Below, piece after piece: positions 48,368 through 56,945 of a stretch of 64,000 bases of DNA. A model generated the notes under the pieces. That model searched no databases. It saw only the letters and a program-made list of their open reading frames with translations, and was not told where the DNA came from. The position numbers and the translations under genes are program-made. Source of the stretch: JACCSI01 sp035575715 (GTDB lineage Bacteria; Acidobacteriota; Vicinamibacteria; Vicinamibacterales; UBA2999); the NCBI GenBank assembly GCA_035575715.1, contig DATLXN010000001.1:1-64000 (forward strand), written 5' to 3'. Numbering within the stretch: the first letter of the stretch is position 1; every line of letters starts with the position of its first letter.

Positions 48368-51300
48368 ATGAAGATCATCATCAGTCGCCTCGTCGCCGCC
48401 GCGTCGATCGTCGTGTTGTTCACAGGTCTCAGCGGGCATAGTGCAGTGCATGCCGATGCTGCGAGCCTTGCCGCGGCGCCGCTCAAGAACGAAATCCTGT
48501 GGGACACCTACGGCGTGCCTCACATCTACGGCACGGAGGCCGCGGCGGTCTTCTACGGCTATGGCTACGCCCAGGCGCGGAGCCACGGCGACGAGATTCT
48601 TCGCCTCTACGGCGAGTCGCGCGGGCGAGGGGCCGAGTATTGGGGCGAGAAGTACGAGTCGACGGTGGTGTGGCTCCTCAAAAATGACGTCCCATCGCGC
48701 GCGCGGGTTTGGTACAACGCGCAGGAACCGCGCTTCCAGGCCAATCTCGACGCGTTCGCAACAGGCATCAACGACTACGCCGCCGCTCACCCCGAGGCGA
48801 TTGATCCGCAGGTGCGCATGGTGCTTCCGGTCAGCGGCCTCGATGTCGTCGCCCACGCCCACCGGCTGATGAATTTCGTCTACGTCGCCGCGCCCAGCCT
48901 CGGCGGCGAAGGCGAGGCACCTGCTCAGGGGGAGGACGGCTCGAACACCTGGGCGGTCGCGGGCTCGAAGACCGCCAGCGGCCGGACCATGCTGCTGCAA
49001 AACCCCCATCTCTCATGGGAGACGAATTACTTCACCTACTACGAGGCGCACCTGATTGGACCTGACTTCGAGATCTACGGCGCGACCCAGATCGGGCTGC
49101 CCATCGTACGGTTCGCCTTCAACCAGCAGATGGGCATCTCGAACACGGTCAACGGGATGCTCGGTGCGACCACCTACAAGCTGACGGTCAAAGACGATGG
49201 CTATGTCTTCGATGGCACGGTCCGGCGCTTTGACGCCAGGAGCACCAGTTATAAGGTGCGCCAGTCGACCGGTACGGTGATCGACAAGCCGCTCGAGATC
49301 AAAAGCTCGGTGCACGGACCGGTCTTCGAACGGCCTGACGGCACCGTGACGGCGTTGCGCGTCGCCGGCCTCGATCGACCGGGCATGCTGCATCAGTACT
49401 TCGACATGGTGACGGCGAAGAATTACCAGGCGTTCACCGCCGCGATGAAGCGTCTGCAGGTGCCGACCTTCAACATCAGCTACGCCGACCGCGACGGCAA
49501 TATCGAGTACATCTTCAACGGCATCGCGCCCAAGCGACGGTCCGGAGACATCGCCTTCTGGCGAGGGCTCGTGCCCGGCGACACGTCCGACTATTTGTGG
49601 ACCGAGGTCCATCCCTACGAGGATCTGCCGCGGGTGACCAATCCACCCGCAGGGTTCATTCAGAACACCAATGACCCGCCGTGGTTTCCGTCGTGGCCGA
49701 CCCCGATCAAGGCAGCCGACTATCCGCCCTACATGGCGCCACAGGGCCCCGAATCGATGCGCGCTCAAAACGCGTTGAAAATGATGGCGGAGCACACCAA
49801 GATCACCTTCGAGCAATTCAAGGCGCTCAAGCAATCAACGCGCTCGTTGCTCGCTGACCGCACGCTCCCCGACCTGATCGCCGCCGCACAGAGCGACAAC
49901 TCCACGGACATGCAGGCGGCCGTGAAACTGCTGGCCGCGTGGGACCGCCACTACTCGAAGGACAACCGGGCCGGATTGTTGTTCGAGGAGTGGGCCAGGC
50001 TGTTCGCCGGGGCGGGCTTCACCGGCGTGGCGAATTACGCCGTGCCGTTCGACAATGCGCGGGCGATCTCGACGCCCTCGGGCATCAAAGATCCCGCTGC
50101 CGCGGTCGAGATGCTGCGCCAGGCGATCGCGTCGACGAAAGCGAAATACGGCGCGCTCGATCGGATCTTCGGCGAGGTCTCGCGCTTCAAGCTGGGCGCC
50201 GTGGATGTTCCCGGCGACGCCAACGTCGGCGGGCTCGGCCCGTTCCGCGTCATCACGTGGGGCCCGGTTGACGCGGCGGGCAAGCGTTACCCGCAACACG
50301 GGGAAACGTGGATCGGGCTGATCGAATTCACCACGCCGCTGAAGGCTTACGGTTTGATGACCTACGGCAATTCGCGACAGCGCGGGACGATGCACCGCAG
50401 CGACCAGCTGGCGCATCTGTCCAGACACGAGTTCCGCGAGTTGTGGCTCCAGCGCGCTCAGATCGAGGCACACCTTTCGCAGGTCACGCCGCTGCATCCG
50501 GTCACGGCCTCGACCGGGCAGGCCGCGCCGGCGTTTACGTCGGTGCAGCCGGAATTACTCGGCGTCGCCAATTCCTTCTCAAACGCCTGGGGCGACTACG
50601 ACAACGACGGGGATCGCGATCTGGCCGTGTCGCTCGGCAGCGGCGAGGTGCGTTTGTATCGCAATGACCAGGGCGTCCTGGTCAGCGTCGGCGCGCAACT
50701 GGGCATGCCCCAGGCCGGCAGTCACGAACTGCGCGGCCTCAGTTGGGGCGATTTCAATGGCGACGGCTTCCTCGATCTGCTTGGCGGCTCGACGCCGAAG
50801 GACAAGCTCACCGTCGTGCTGCGCAATGAAGGCGGCACTCGATTCATCGATGTCGCCGCTGACATCGGCCTGACCATCCCGAACCGTTCGGCGCGCCAGA
50901 CCAACTGGGTCGATTACGACAATGACGGCGACCTGGATGTATATGCCACCGACCGCAGCGGCGATAACAAACTGTTTCGCAATACCGGTGGCATGTTCAC
51001 GCAGGTCTTGGTCGGCGTCGGCCCGACCGATGCTCGGCCGACGGTCGGCGCCTGCTGGCTCGACATCGATCGCGACGGGGACCTCGATCTCTATCTCGCC
51101 AATCAATCCGGGGCGGCCGACGCGATGTGGCGGAATAACGGCGACTCGTTCACCGACGTCGCAGCCGCGCTCGGCATGGCCGGCCCGGCTCGGACCCCCG
51201 GCGAAGGCGGCGTCGGCTGCGCCATCGGCGATTACGACAACGACGGCGATCTCGATATTTTCGCGCCCAACTACGGCCACAACCTGCTCTATCGCAACAA

Positions 51301-51946
51301 CAACAACGGCACCTTCACCGAAGTCGGCAAAGCGGTCGGGGTCGGAGTAGAAAACCACGCCGTCGGTGCCGACTGGGGCGACTACGACAACGATGGCGAC
51401 CTCGATCTGTCGGTCATTTCCTATGAAGGTGAGCCGGGCAAACAGACGCCGATGAACGCGCTATTCCGCAACGACGGCGCGTCAGGCTTCGTCAACGTGC
51501 TCGCGAAAGACAGCCCGCTCAACGCCGCCGACCACGGCGTGCAGTTTGTCGATTACGACAACGATGGCGCGCTCGACCTGACGGTCACCGACGGCTACGG
51601 TCCGAAGGGCGGCCATTTCGTGTTTCGCAATGGTTTGGCTGACGAGGCGAAGCGGCGCAGCTTGAGCGTGTTGGTGCTCGACGCCGACGGCCACCACACG
51701 CGCTTCGGCTCCGAAGTGCGGTTGTTCGACGCGGCGGGCACGATTATCGCGTCACGTCAGGTCCCCACCGGCGGCGGCTACAACACGCAGAGCGCCGCAC
51801 CCGTGCACTTCGGCTTGGCCACCACAGCGCCGGTGACCGTCGAGGTGACGTTCATGACCCGCAGCGGCCGGAAGACCCAGCGCGTGGACAAGGTGCGTGC
51901 GGCGGACTATCGCGGCAAGAGCGTGGTGATCCGCCAGTCGCGCTAA
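48368..51946 (+). CDS. Penicillin-acylase-family protein fused to VCBS/FG-GAP repeats and ASPIC/UnbV domain
   Basis: 1192 residues from ATG 48368 (signal peptide KIIISRLVAAASIVVLFTGLS); an ATG ten codons earlier is also possible. Residues ~40-720 are an S45 Ntn acylase: EILWDTYGVPHIYGTEAAAV, and the autoprocessing/nucleophile site EDGSNTWAVAGSKTASG, where the Ser becomes the new N-terminus. From about 730 there are five or more FG-GAP/VCBS calcium-binding-like repeats with the D-Y-D-N-D-G-D-x-D pattern (AWGDYDNDGDRDLAVSL, NWVDYDNDGDLDVYAT, WGDYDNDGDLDLSVIS). An ASPIC/UnbV domain closes the protein (HTRFGSEVRLFDAAG, VPTGGGYNTQSAAPVHFGL). The acylase cleaves amide-linked acyl groups, possibly acyl-homoserine lactones; the propeller may bind the substrate or surface. 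Confidence 0.9.
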   Translation: MKIIISRLVAAASIVVLFTGLSGHSAVHADAASLAAAPLKNEILWDTYGVPHIYGTEAAAVFYGYGYAQARSHGDEILRLYGESRGRGAEYWGEKYESTVVWLLKNDVPSRARVWYNAQEPRFQANLDAFATGINDYAAAHPEAIDPQVRMVLPVSGLDVVAHAHRLMNFVYVAAPSLGGEGEAPAQGEDGSNTWAVAGSKTASGRTMLLQNPHLSWETNYFTYYEAHLIGPDFEIYGATQIGLPIVRFAFNQQMGISNTVNGMLGATTYKLTVKDDGYVFDGTVRRFDARSTSYKVRQSTGTVIDKPLEIKSSVHGPVFERPDGTVTALRVAGLDRPGMLHQYFDMVTAKNYQAFTAAMKRLQVPTFNISYADRDGNIEYIFNGIAPKRRSGDIAFWRGLVPGDTSDYLWTEVHPYEDLPRVTNPPAGFIQNTNDPPWFPSWPTPIKAADYPPYMAPQGPESMRAQNALKMMAEHTKITFEQFKALKQSTRSLLADRTLPDLIAAAQSDNSTDMQAAVKLLAAWDRHYSKDNRAGLLFEEWARLFAGAGFTGVANYAVPFDNARAISTPSGIKDPAAAVEMLRQAIASTKAKYGALDRIFGEVSRFKLGAVDVPGDANVGGLGPFRVITWGPVDAAGKRYPQHGETWIGLIEFTTPLKAYGLMTYGNSRQRGTMHRSDQLAHLSRHEFRELWLQRAQIEAHLSQVTPLHPVTASTGQAAPAFTSVQPELLGVANSFSNAWGDYDNDGDRDLAVSLGSGEVRLYRNDQGVLVSVGAQLGMPQAGSHELRGLSWGDFNGDGFLDLLGGSTPKDKLTVVLRNEGGTRFIDVAADIGLTIPNRSARQTNWVDYDNDGDLDVYATDRSGDNKLFRNTGGMFTQVLVGVGPTDARPTVGACWLDIDRDGDLDLYLANQSGAADAMWRNNGDSFTDVAAALGMAGPARTPGEGGVGCAIGDYDNDGDLDIFAPNYGHNLLYRNNNNGTFTEVGKAVGVGVENHAVGADWGDYDNDGDLDLSVISYEGEPGKQTPMNALFRNDGASGFVNVLAKDSPLNAADHGVQFVDYDNDGALDLTVTDGYGPKGGHFVFRNGLADEAKRRSLSVLVLDADGHHTRFGSEVRLFDAAGTIIASRQVPTGGGYNTQSAAPVHFGLATTAPVTVEVTFMTRSGRKTQRVDKVRAADYRGKSVVIRQSR

Positions 51947-51996
51947 CAACGGCGAGTCAGGGTTTGGTGTAGTGTCTCTCGTCGGGAGACATTGTC

Positions 51997-52872
51997 ATGT
52001 GTGACCAGGACCATTTCGACGACGATCTGACGGATTACACCTCGCGCGGTGCGGTGACGCGGCGCGAGTTCGGCGCAATATCGCTGGGCGCGGGGATCAC
52101 CTTTCTGGTGCCGCGCGTCGCCAACGCGGTCGCGGTCACCGAGTCGGAGGTCAAGATCACAACACCGGACGGGGTCGCCGACTGTTACTTCGTGCATCCG
52201 GCCACCGGCGCGGCCGCCGGCGTGTTGGTCTGGCCGGACATTCTCGGCCTGCGGCCAGCGTTCCGCCAGATGGGCAAGCGGCTCGCCGAATCCGGCTACT
52301 CCGTCCTGGTCGTCAATCCGTTCTATCGACAAAAGGCGGCGCCCGTCGTGCCGGCCGGCGCCAGCTTCGCTGATCCGGCGATTCGCAGCACGGTCATGCC
52401 GCTCGCGCAGGCGCTGAATGCGACGACGCACGTCACCGATGCGAAGGCCTTTATCGGGTTTCTCGATGCGCAGCCGTCGGTCGACAAGAAAAAGAAAATC
52501 GGCACAACCGGCTACTGCATGGGCGGTCCGATCACGATGCGCACAGCCGCAGCAGTCCCCGAGCGAGTCGGCGCCGGCGCGTCGTTCCACGGCGGCGGGC
52601 TGGTCACCAAGGCACCCGACAGTCCGCACCTGTTGGTGCCGACAATGAAGGCGCATTACCTGTTTGCGGTGGCCGAGAACGACGACCAGCGCGAGCCGGA
52701 AGCGAAGAACATGTTGCGCGAGACATTCACGACAGCGGGCCTGCCGGCGGAAATCGAGGTCTACCCCGCTGCGCACGGCTGGTGCCCACCTGATTCAGCG
52801 GTCTATCACGAAGCGCAGGCCGAGAAAGCGTGGAGTCGCATGCTGGCGCTGTTCGGAAAAGCGTTGGCGTAA
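51997..52872 (+). CDS. Tat-exported dienelactone-hydrolase family protein
   Basis: 291 residues. A Tat-like motif VTRREFGAISLGAGITFL near residue 21 suggests export of the folded protein. The alpha/beta-hydrolase core has the DLH Cys nucleophile in GTTGYCMGGPIT (G-x-C-x-G), Asp in AVAENDDQREPE and His in YPAAHGWCP. DLH enzymes open lactone rings in aromatic degradation, though this broad family also includes carboxymethylenebutenolidase-like hydrolases of unknown substrate. It follows the acylase gene by 50 bases, and the TauE gene starts 3 bases after it, so these two are probably cotranscribed. Confidence 0.9.
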   Translation: MCDQDHFDDDLTDYTSRGAVTRREFGAISLGAGITFLVPRVANAVAVTESEVKITTPDGVADCYFVHPATGAAAGVLVWPDILGLRPAFRQMGKRLAESGYSVLVVNPFYRQKAAPVVPAGASFADPAIRSTVMPLAQALNATTHVTDAKAFIGFLDAQPSVDKKKKIGTTGYCMGGPITMRTAAAVPERVGAGASFHGGGLVTKAPDSPHLLVPTMKAHYLFAVAENDDQREPEAKNMLRETFTTAGLPAEIEVYPAAHGWCPPDSAVYHEAQAEKAWSRMLALFGKALA

Positions 52873-52875
52873 CCC

Positions 52876-53643
52876 ATGTCCGATCTCTGGGTACTGGCGG
52901 CGGGTGCGGCCGTCGCCGGTCTCGTGCAGGGCATTTCCGGGTTTGCCTTTGCCATGGTGGCGATGGCCATCTGGGTGTGGACGATCAATCCTGAACTCGC
53001 CGCGGTGATGGCGGTCTTCGGTGGGTTGACCGGGCAGATCATCTCGGTGATCAGAGTTCGGCGCGGCTGGCACCTGTCGATCTTGTGGCCGTTTGTCGGC
53101 GGCAGCGCGATTGGCATTCCACTCGGTACCCGGTTGTTGCCGCTGCTCGATGCGAATCGCTTCAAACTCGTGCTTGGGTCGCTGCTCGTCGTCTGCTGCT
53201 CGGCGATGTTGGCGACCGCCCGCCTGCCGCGCGTCACCAGGCCGCGCGTCACCACAGGCGGACGAGTCGCCGACGGCGGCGTCGGTGTGTTGGGCGGAAT
53301 GATGGCGCCGCTCAGTGGCTTCAGCGGCCTCGCCCCGGCGCTGTGGTGCACGCTGCGTGGCTACAGTAAGGACGAGCACCGCGCCGTTCTGCAGAATTTC
53401 AACTTGATTGTTCTGGGAGCCACGTTTGCGTCGCTGCTGTGGACCGGCCGCGCCCATGCCGGGATGGCAACGCAGATGGCAGTCGTCGCCGGCTCGTTGG
53501 TGGTGCCCTCGATCTGGGGCTCGAAGATCTATATCGGCTTGAGCCCCGCCGCATTTCGCAACGGTGTGTTATGGCTGCTGGTGTTAGCCGGCGTCACGAT
53601 GATCGCTGCGGCGCTGCGAAACCTGGCGCTCGCCGCCGCGTAG
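52876..53643 (+). CDS. TauE/SafE family membrane transporter
   Basis: 255 residues, about eight transmembrane helices. The repeated TauE/SafE motif is present in both halves: LVQGISGFAFAMVAMAIWVW and GMMAPLSGFSGLAPALWCTL-like segments, each with Gly-x-x-G-x-Gly near a conserved Gly. The family exports organic anions such as sulfite, sulfoacetate or other carboxylates. Close linkage to the dienelactone hydrolase gene (3-base gap) suggests that it moves the acid product, which is inference. Confidence 0.9.
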   Translation: MSDLWVLAAGAAVAGLVQGISGFAFAMVAMAIWVWTINPELAAVMAVFGGLTGQIISVIRVRRGWHLSILWPFVGGSAIGIPLGTRLLPLLDANRFKLVLGSLLVVCCSAMLATARLPRVTRPRVTTGGRVADGGVGVLGGMMAPLSGFSGLAPALWCTLRGYSKDEHRAVLQNFNLIVLGATFASLLWTGRAHAGMATQMAVVAGSLVVPSIWGSKIYIGLSPAAFRNGVLWLLVLAGVTMIAAALRNLALAAA

Positions 53644-53656
53644 GCATGCCGCGCTT

Positions 53657-54619
53657 TTAGCGCCTCGGCGGCCCGACCTTCTTCTCCGCCGCGCGATAGC
53701 CGCGCAGCATGTTGGTCAACGAGTAGTTCGCTTCATGGCAGGCGAACTCGTAAATGTTCCCGGTCGACCGTTCCATCGTCAACTCCCCCTTCCACGGCCG
53801 CGTGAACGCGGTTGGGTTGTTGACTTCGAACTGGTAGAGCAACGTGTCGGGATCAAACAGGCTGAAGCGTTCGATGAGATGGAGATTGCGGTCCCAGCCG
53901 AAGTTGCCGCCGGCGTCGCCGTAAAAGCCGCCGCTGTCATCAAAATTCGTGGTGTCGACAACCAGTGTGCTATCGACCCAGTGACCAACCGAATCACCGA
54001 CGATGCTCCGCATGCTCGGCGGGAGATGCGCACGACCGTCGATGTGGATGATTCGCGTGTCGTGGATCATCTCCGCGTGGACGACCACGGCATTCTTGGT
54101 CTGAATGATCTGGTAGTTGCTGTTGTAGGTATAGGGCAGCATCGGTGGCCCGGACGTCAGGAAGGTCAGGCACTGGTCCTGTAGGCCCAGATCTTCGGGG
54201 TTCTCCGCCTTCTTCAGCCGCTCGAGGCGACGTCGCTTGATCGCCGCGGCGGCAGTGGTGAGCGCCGGTATGCGTCCGTCGGCAGGCTCGGTCACGATCG
54301 AGGTGCGGAGCGTCTTCACCGTTCGCGTACCGTACTCACGATAAAACGCGTTGTAGGTACCAGTCCCGCGACGCGTCGTGCCGGGCGCGGGCTCGGCGTT
54401 GCGTTCGGCAACCTGCTGTTCGAACCGGGCGGCTTCTTCGCGTGTGAAGAACGGTTGGTCCTTCAACTCCGGCGGCCGCTCGAGCGGGGTGACTGTCGCC
54501 GAGTTCCAGATGCCCTCGAGATTCAGAGGCATGTTGCCTGTGGCCCGCTGCCCCAAGACCAACGTCGGCACGACGCTGAGCATCGCCGCGAGGGACAACA
54601 GGAAGAGTGTTCGTCGCAC
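53657..54619 (-). CDS. Conserved exported protein of unknown function
   Basis: Start GTG 54619 (AAGGAT about six bases ahead) gives 320 residues with a signal peptide (RRTLFLLSLAAMLSVVPTLVLGQ). The mature protein starts NLEGIWNSATVTPLERPPELKDQPF. It has conserved-looking blocks DQCLTFLTSGPPMLPYTYNSNYQIIQT, split by short gaps, MIHDTRIIHIDGRAHLP, STLVVDTTNFDDSGGFYGD and ELTMERSTGNIYEFACHEANY. The same architecture recurs many times in Acidobacteriota genomes, which is my recollection and not checked here. No enzyme motif identified. Divergent from the YhbY gene. Confidence 0.7.
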   Translation of the reverse strand: MRRTLFLLSLAAMLSVVPTLVLGQRATGNMPLNLEGIWNSATVTPLERPPELKDQPFFTREEAARFEQQVAERNAEPAPGTTRRGTGTYNAFYREYGTRTVKTLRTSIVTEPADGRIPALTTAAAAIKRRRLERLKKAENPEDLGLQDQCLTFLTSGPPMLPYTYNSNYQIIQTKNAVVVHAEMIHDTRIIHIDGRAHLPPSMRSIVGDSVGHWVDSTLVVDTTNFDDSGGFYGDAGGNFGWDRNLHLIERFSLFDPDTLLYQFEVNNPTAFTRPWKGELTMERSTGNIYEFACHEANYSLTNMLRGYRAAEKKVGPPRR

Positions 54620-54646
54620 GGGTAGATCCTTGCATACAATCGAGCG

Positions 54647-54937
54647 ATGCCGACGCCGCTCACGACTCGGGAACATTGCCACTTGAAGGCGCGGGCGCAT
54701 GCCCTTGAACCCGTGGTGATGGTTGGTCATGGCGGCATGACACCCCAACTGGTCGCCGAGCTCGATCGCGCACTCACGGCGCACGAACTGATAAAGGTAC
54801 GCATCGGCGATGCGGATCGCGTCGCCCGTCGGGCACTCGGCGAGGAGCTTGCCGCGGCGATCGATGCGGTCATCGTCCAGCGCGTGGGCAAGGTGCTGAT
54901 TCTGTGGCGGCCCAGGCCGCAGGATCTGATCGTCTAA
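54647..54937 (+). CDS. yhbY: YhbY-family (CRM-domain) RNA-binding protein
   Basis: 96 residues. CRM fold pattern: LKARAHALEPVVMVGHGGMT (with the G-x-x-G loop VGHGG used for RNA contact), AHELIKVRIGD and GKVLILWRP. YhbY-type proteins associate with the large ribosomal subunit precursor. Length is as usual. It is divergent from the preceding unknown exported protein with a 27-base gap, which leaves little room for two promoters. Confidence 0.92.
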   Translation: MPTPLTTREHCHLKARAHALEPVVMVGHGGMTPQLVAELDRALTAHELIKVRIGDADRVARRALGEELAAAIDAVIVQRVGKVLILWRPRPQDLIV

Positions 54938-54962
54938 CGCTGCACGGCCAAGCGACGGGCCG

Positions 54963-55673
54963 CTACTTCCCGCGGCTGATCCGCTCCGTCTCAATCGCGC
55001 GTGACTGCGCCCAGCTTTTGAACTTCAGATCCACGGACCCGAGCTGAATCACGTCCTCGTCGCACAACTCCCGCCGCGCGCTAATCGCCGCGTCACTCAC
55101 AAACGTCCCGTTCTTGCTGCCAAGATCCTCGATCGCCGCCCCGTCATCACTGACCACGATGCGCGCGTGGCGACGCGACACGCCCGGTTGGTCCAGCCAC
55201 ACCCCACACGACGGATCGCGGCCGATGACGTTCTCGCCGTCGGCCAGCGGCAGCACGCGGTCGTTCCACATCAGCCAGGCGCGCCGCGCCGGGGACGGAG
55301 GTGTCCCTGGGGACGGAGGTGCCATATCTGACACTTCAGCGCAAAAAATCGGGGACGGAGGTCGAAGAACTGCCACCTCTGCGCAGAACTGATACCCGTG
55401 CCGATGCACCGTGCGAATAAACCGCGGCGCGTGCGCCTCGTCGCCGAGCGCGCGGCGAATTTCGGTGACCAGTCCGGTGAGGTTCGCCTCGACGACGAAA
55501 GTGCCCGGCCAGGTCCGTTCGAGCAATTCGTCCTTGGTGACCGCGCTCGCGCGACGTTCGATCAGATGGCAGAGAACGTCGAATGCTTTCGGCGACAGAT
55601 GGACCGGCGCGTCGCCGCGGACCAGTTGCCGGCTGTCCGAATCAAGCGTCAGGTCGACAAACTGCACGCGCAT
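54963..55673 (-). CDS. Winged-helix (OmpR/PhoB type) protein with C-terminal FHA domain
   Basis: 236 residues. N-terminal half (~1-95) is a trans_reg_C winged helix: HLSPKAFDVLCHLIERRASAV, LLERTWPGTFVVEANLTGLV, RFIRTVHRHGYQF. A Pro/Ser linker (~102-130) is encoded by three copies of a 12-base repeat in frame. The C-terminal FHA domain has the phospho-Thr-binding pattern: ENVIGRDPSCGVWLDQPGVSRRHARIVV (split by loops) and IEDLGSKNGTFV. No receiver domain or signal peptide. Likely a transcription factor that binds phosphoproteins. Next to it the mobile element has inserted, and beyond the element lies another FHA-related gene (DUF3662, at 63823). Confidence 0.88.
   Translation of the reverse strand: MRVQFVDLTLDSDSRQLVRGDAPVHLSPKAFDVLCHLIERRASAVTKDELLERTWPGTFVVEANLTGLVTEIRRALGDEAHAPRFIRTVHRHGYQFCAEVAVLRPPSPIFCAEVSDMAPPSPGTPPSPARRAWLMWNDRVLPLADGENVIGRDPSCGVWLDQPGVSRRHARIVVSDDGAAIEDLGSKNGTFVSDAAISARRELCDEDVIQLGSVDLKFKSWAQSRAIETERISRGK
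55291..55362 (+). repeat. Three copies of GGGGACGGAGGT inside a coding region
   Basis: Copies at 55291-55302, 55309-55320 and 55351-55362. They sit in the linker of the wHTH-FHA gene and encode P-P-S-P on the coding strand, keeping the frame open. The spaced words (GTGCCATATCTGACACTTCAG between copies two and three is shown only in part) look like a dispersed repeat family with inverted GTGTC/GACAC pieces. Confidence 0.8.
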
Positions 55674-55819
55674 AGGAGCTTGGAAAATCCTTGGAACTTT
55701 CTCAGGACTTTACATTACGGGGAGGGTGTCGAGAACCCGAGCAAAAAAGAGGTTTTACTCAATGAATTCGCGAATCATGTTGGACTGGGTTGGACTGGAT
55801 TGAGCCAGTTTTGACCCAG

Positions 55820-55831
55820 ATGGCTAAGATT
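55820..55831. repeat. Candidate attL of the mobile element
   Basis: ATGGCTAAGATT, identical to 63721-63732. On the minus strand it lies 12 bases beyond the 3' end of the tRNA-like sequence. The left chromosomal side includes a duplicated TTGGACTGG at about 55777-55796. Confidence 0.55.
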
Positions 55832-55842
55832 AGAGTTAAGAA

Positions 55843-55920
55843 TGGCCCCGCTGGGAATCGAACCCAGAAGCCCGTAAGACAGTGGTGCTCCGTCAGCTCA
55901 CGCTCAACCGCTGATAAGGG
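55843..55920 (-). tRNA. tRNA-like 3' portion (probably degenerate or an attachment-site relic)
   Basis: On the minus strand the end reads CTGGG-TTCGATT-CCCAG followed by CGGGGCC-A: a perfect T-stem/loop and an acceptor 3' strand with discriminator base, and no encoded CCA. Upstream, GAGC words hint at a D-arm, but I cannot form a good anticodon stem, nor find a matching 5' acceptor strand (GGCCCCG). It may be the 3' part of a tRNA left or carried by integration, or a diverged tRNA. Amino acid not assigned. Confidence 0.35.
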
Positions 55921-56235
55921 TTACCCACCATTCGCACTCTTGGATATTCGGCGGCGGAGGTTAACATCGTTCCTCGCAAATTGTTCACGAATCGGCCCAA
56001 CTTCTGCGTCGAGGGCGGCAAGAAGCGGCCCCCATGGCCCGGTGGTGGAAATCCATTCCTTCGCACCCTCCGGATTGCTGTTGAACCTCACGCGCCAACC
56101 ATCGCCATCACGGTAGTGAAGATACAAATCGTTTATACCGGAGGCTCGCCGCGCAGCCGTCATTGCCTCGTTCAGCAGTCGGACGAGCGCTACACCATCG
56201 TCATCCGTCAATAATCGCAGTTCGGGTATTTCCAT
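55921..56235 (-). CDS. Small protein of unknown function in the mobile element
   Basis: 104 residues. The sequence begins MEIPELRLLTDDDGVALVRLLNEAM and contains YLHYRDGDGWRVRFN and a charged C-terminus (RNDVNLRRRISKS). Alternating helix and strand is predicted by eye, but no family was recognised. It is the most distal gene of the leftward element operon and the closest to the attachment site, 25 bases after the previous stop. Weak ribosome site. Confidence 0.5.
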   Translation of the reverse strand: MEIPELRLLTDDDGVALVRLLNEAMTAARRASGINDLYLHYRDGDGWRVRFNSNPEGAKEWISTTGPWGPLLAALDAEVGPIREQFARNDVNLRRRISKSANGG

Positions 56236-56259
56236 CCGTCGATTCTGGCACGACTCGGG

Positions 56260-56466
56260 TCATTCAAATACCCGCTGCCCCCGCATCCCGCTGTGCCCGA
56301 CGTGCCAGCCACCACACGCCGGGCACTTGTAAACATGCAGCCGCGAATCGTAGGCACGGGTCTCGTCGCGCAGACGGTTGACGTGCGCCTGCGCGTGCCG
56401 CTTGGCCGGGTGCCGGAACTTGCCGACGCAGCCCCGATACTTCCACACCTCCGTCAAGACCGGCAC
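56260..56466 (-). CDS. Small zinc-ribbon-like protein
   Basis: Start GTG 56466, overlapping the upstream stop as TAGTG, gives 68 residues. A longer frame upstream is a shadow of the previous gene. Basic N-terminal part (WKYRGCVGKFRHPAKRHAQAH) and a C-terminal C-P-A-C knuckle followed by G-G-W-H-V-G-H (YKCPACGGWHVGHSG), giving Cys2-His2 type ligands; this arrangement is common in small phage and plasmid proteins. Probably nucleic-acid binding, by inference. Confidence 0.6.
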   Translation of the reverse strand: MPVLTEVWKYRGCVGKFRHPAKRHAQAHVNRLRDETRAYDSRLHVYKCPACGGWHVGHSGMRGQRVFE

Positions 56467-56945
56467 TAGCCGTCGCTTGCTCCGACCGGCTCGAAGCGGT
56501 CGGAGAAAGCCTCCAGTTGTGAGCGCGTCAACAGGACTTCTTCGCCCACCTTCAACCGCCGACCCTCGTAGACGTGCGACACCATCCGCGTGAGCCGACA
56601 CAGGACCGGTTCGTCGGGATTCACGCTCTCTCTTGCCACTAACTTTGCCCGCTCGGCCTGAAGGCTCTCCAGCTGCCGCCGCAGTTGGTGCAGCCCCGGT
56701 GTCTTGTACATGTCGCCACGGAGGTTTACGCCCACGCCGCCGAACTCAAGTTCGTTAACGGCCGTGTCGATATCCTGCAGACGCCGCCGCTCATCTCCTG
56801 TGGGATGGCGACCTTCGATGTCGGCCTGCAAGGCTTGGCGGTCTGCGAGGAAGGGCTCGCGCGCCGCTGAGAGCTCCGCGAGTTTCTGCTCGACCGCCGC
56901 GAGGGCGTCATCGAGACGAAGCACCTCTCTGCTGGCCGGGGTCAC
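56466..56945 (-). CDS. Predicted coiled-coil protein of the mobile element
   Basis: 159 residues. Heptad-rich helices at LRLDDALAAVEQKLAELSAAREPF and LHQLRRQLESLQAERAKLVA are interrupted by a short D/E-rich stretch. The C-terminal 50 residues (RLTRMVSHVYEGRRLKVGEEVLL) look like a compact beta-hairpin. Its start overlaps the upstream stop as ATGA and its stop overlaps the next start as TAGTG, so its translation is coupled on both sides. No named family; the coiled coil suggests dimerisation. Confidence 0.6.
   Translation of the reverse strand: MTPASREVLRLDDALAAVEQKLAELSAAREPFLADRQALQADIEGRHPTGDERRRLQDIDTAVNELEFGGVGVNLRGDMYKTPGLHQLRRQLESLQAERAKLVARESVNPDEPVLCRLTRMVSHVYEGRRLKVGEEVLLTRSQLEAFSDRFEPVGASDG

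Noticed and set aside
55843..55933. Intact tRNA-Ser or tRNA-Val gene
   Set aside because: T-arm and acceptor 3' strand are good, but no pairing 5' acceptor strand or anticodon stem could be built by hand.
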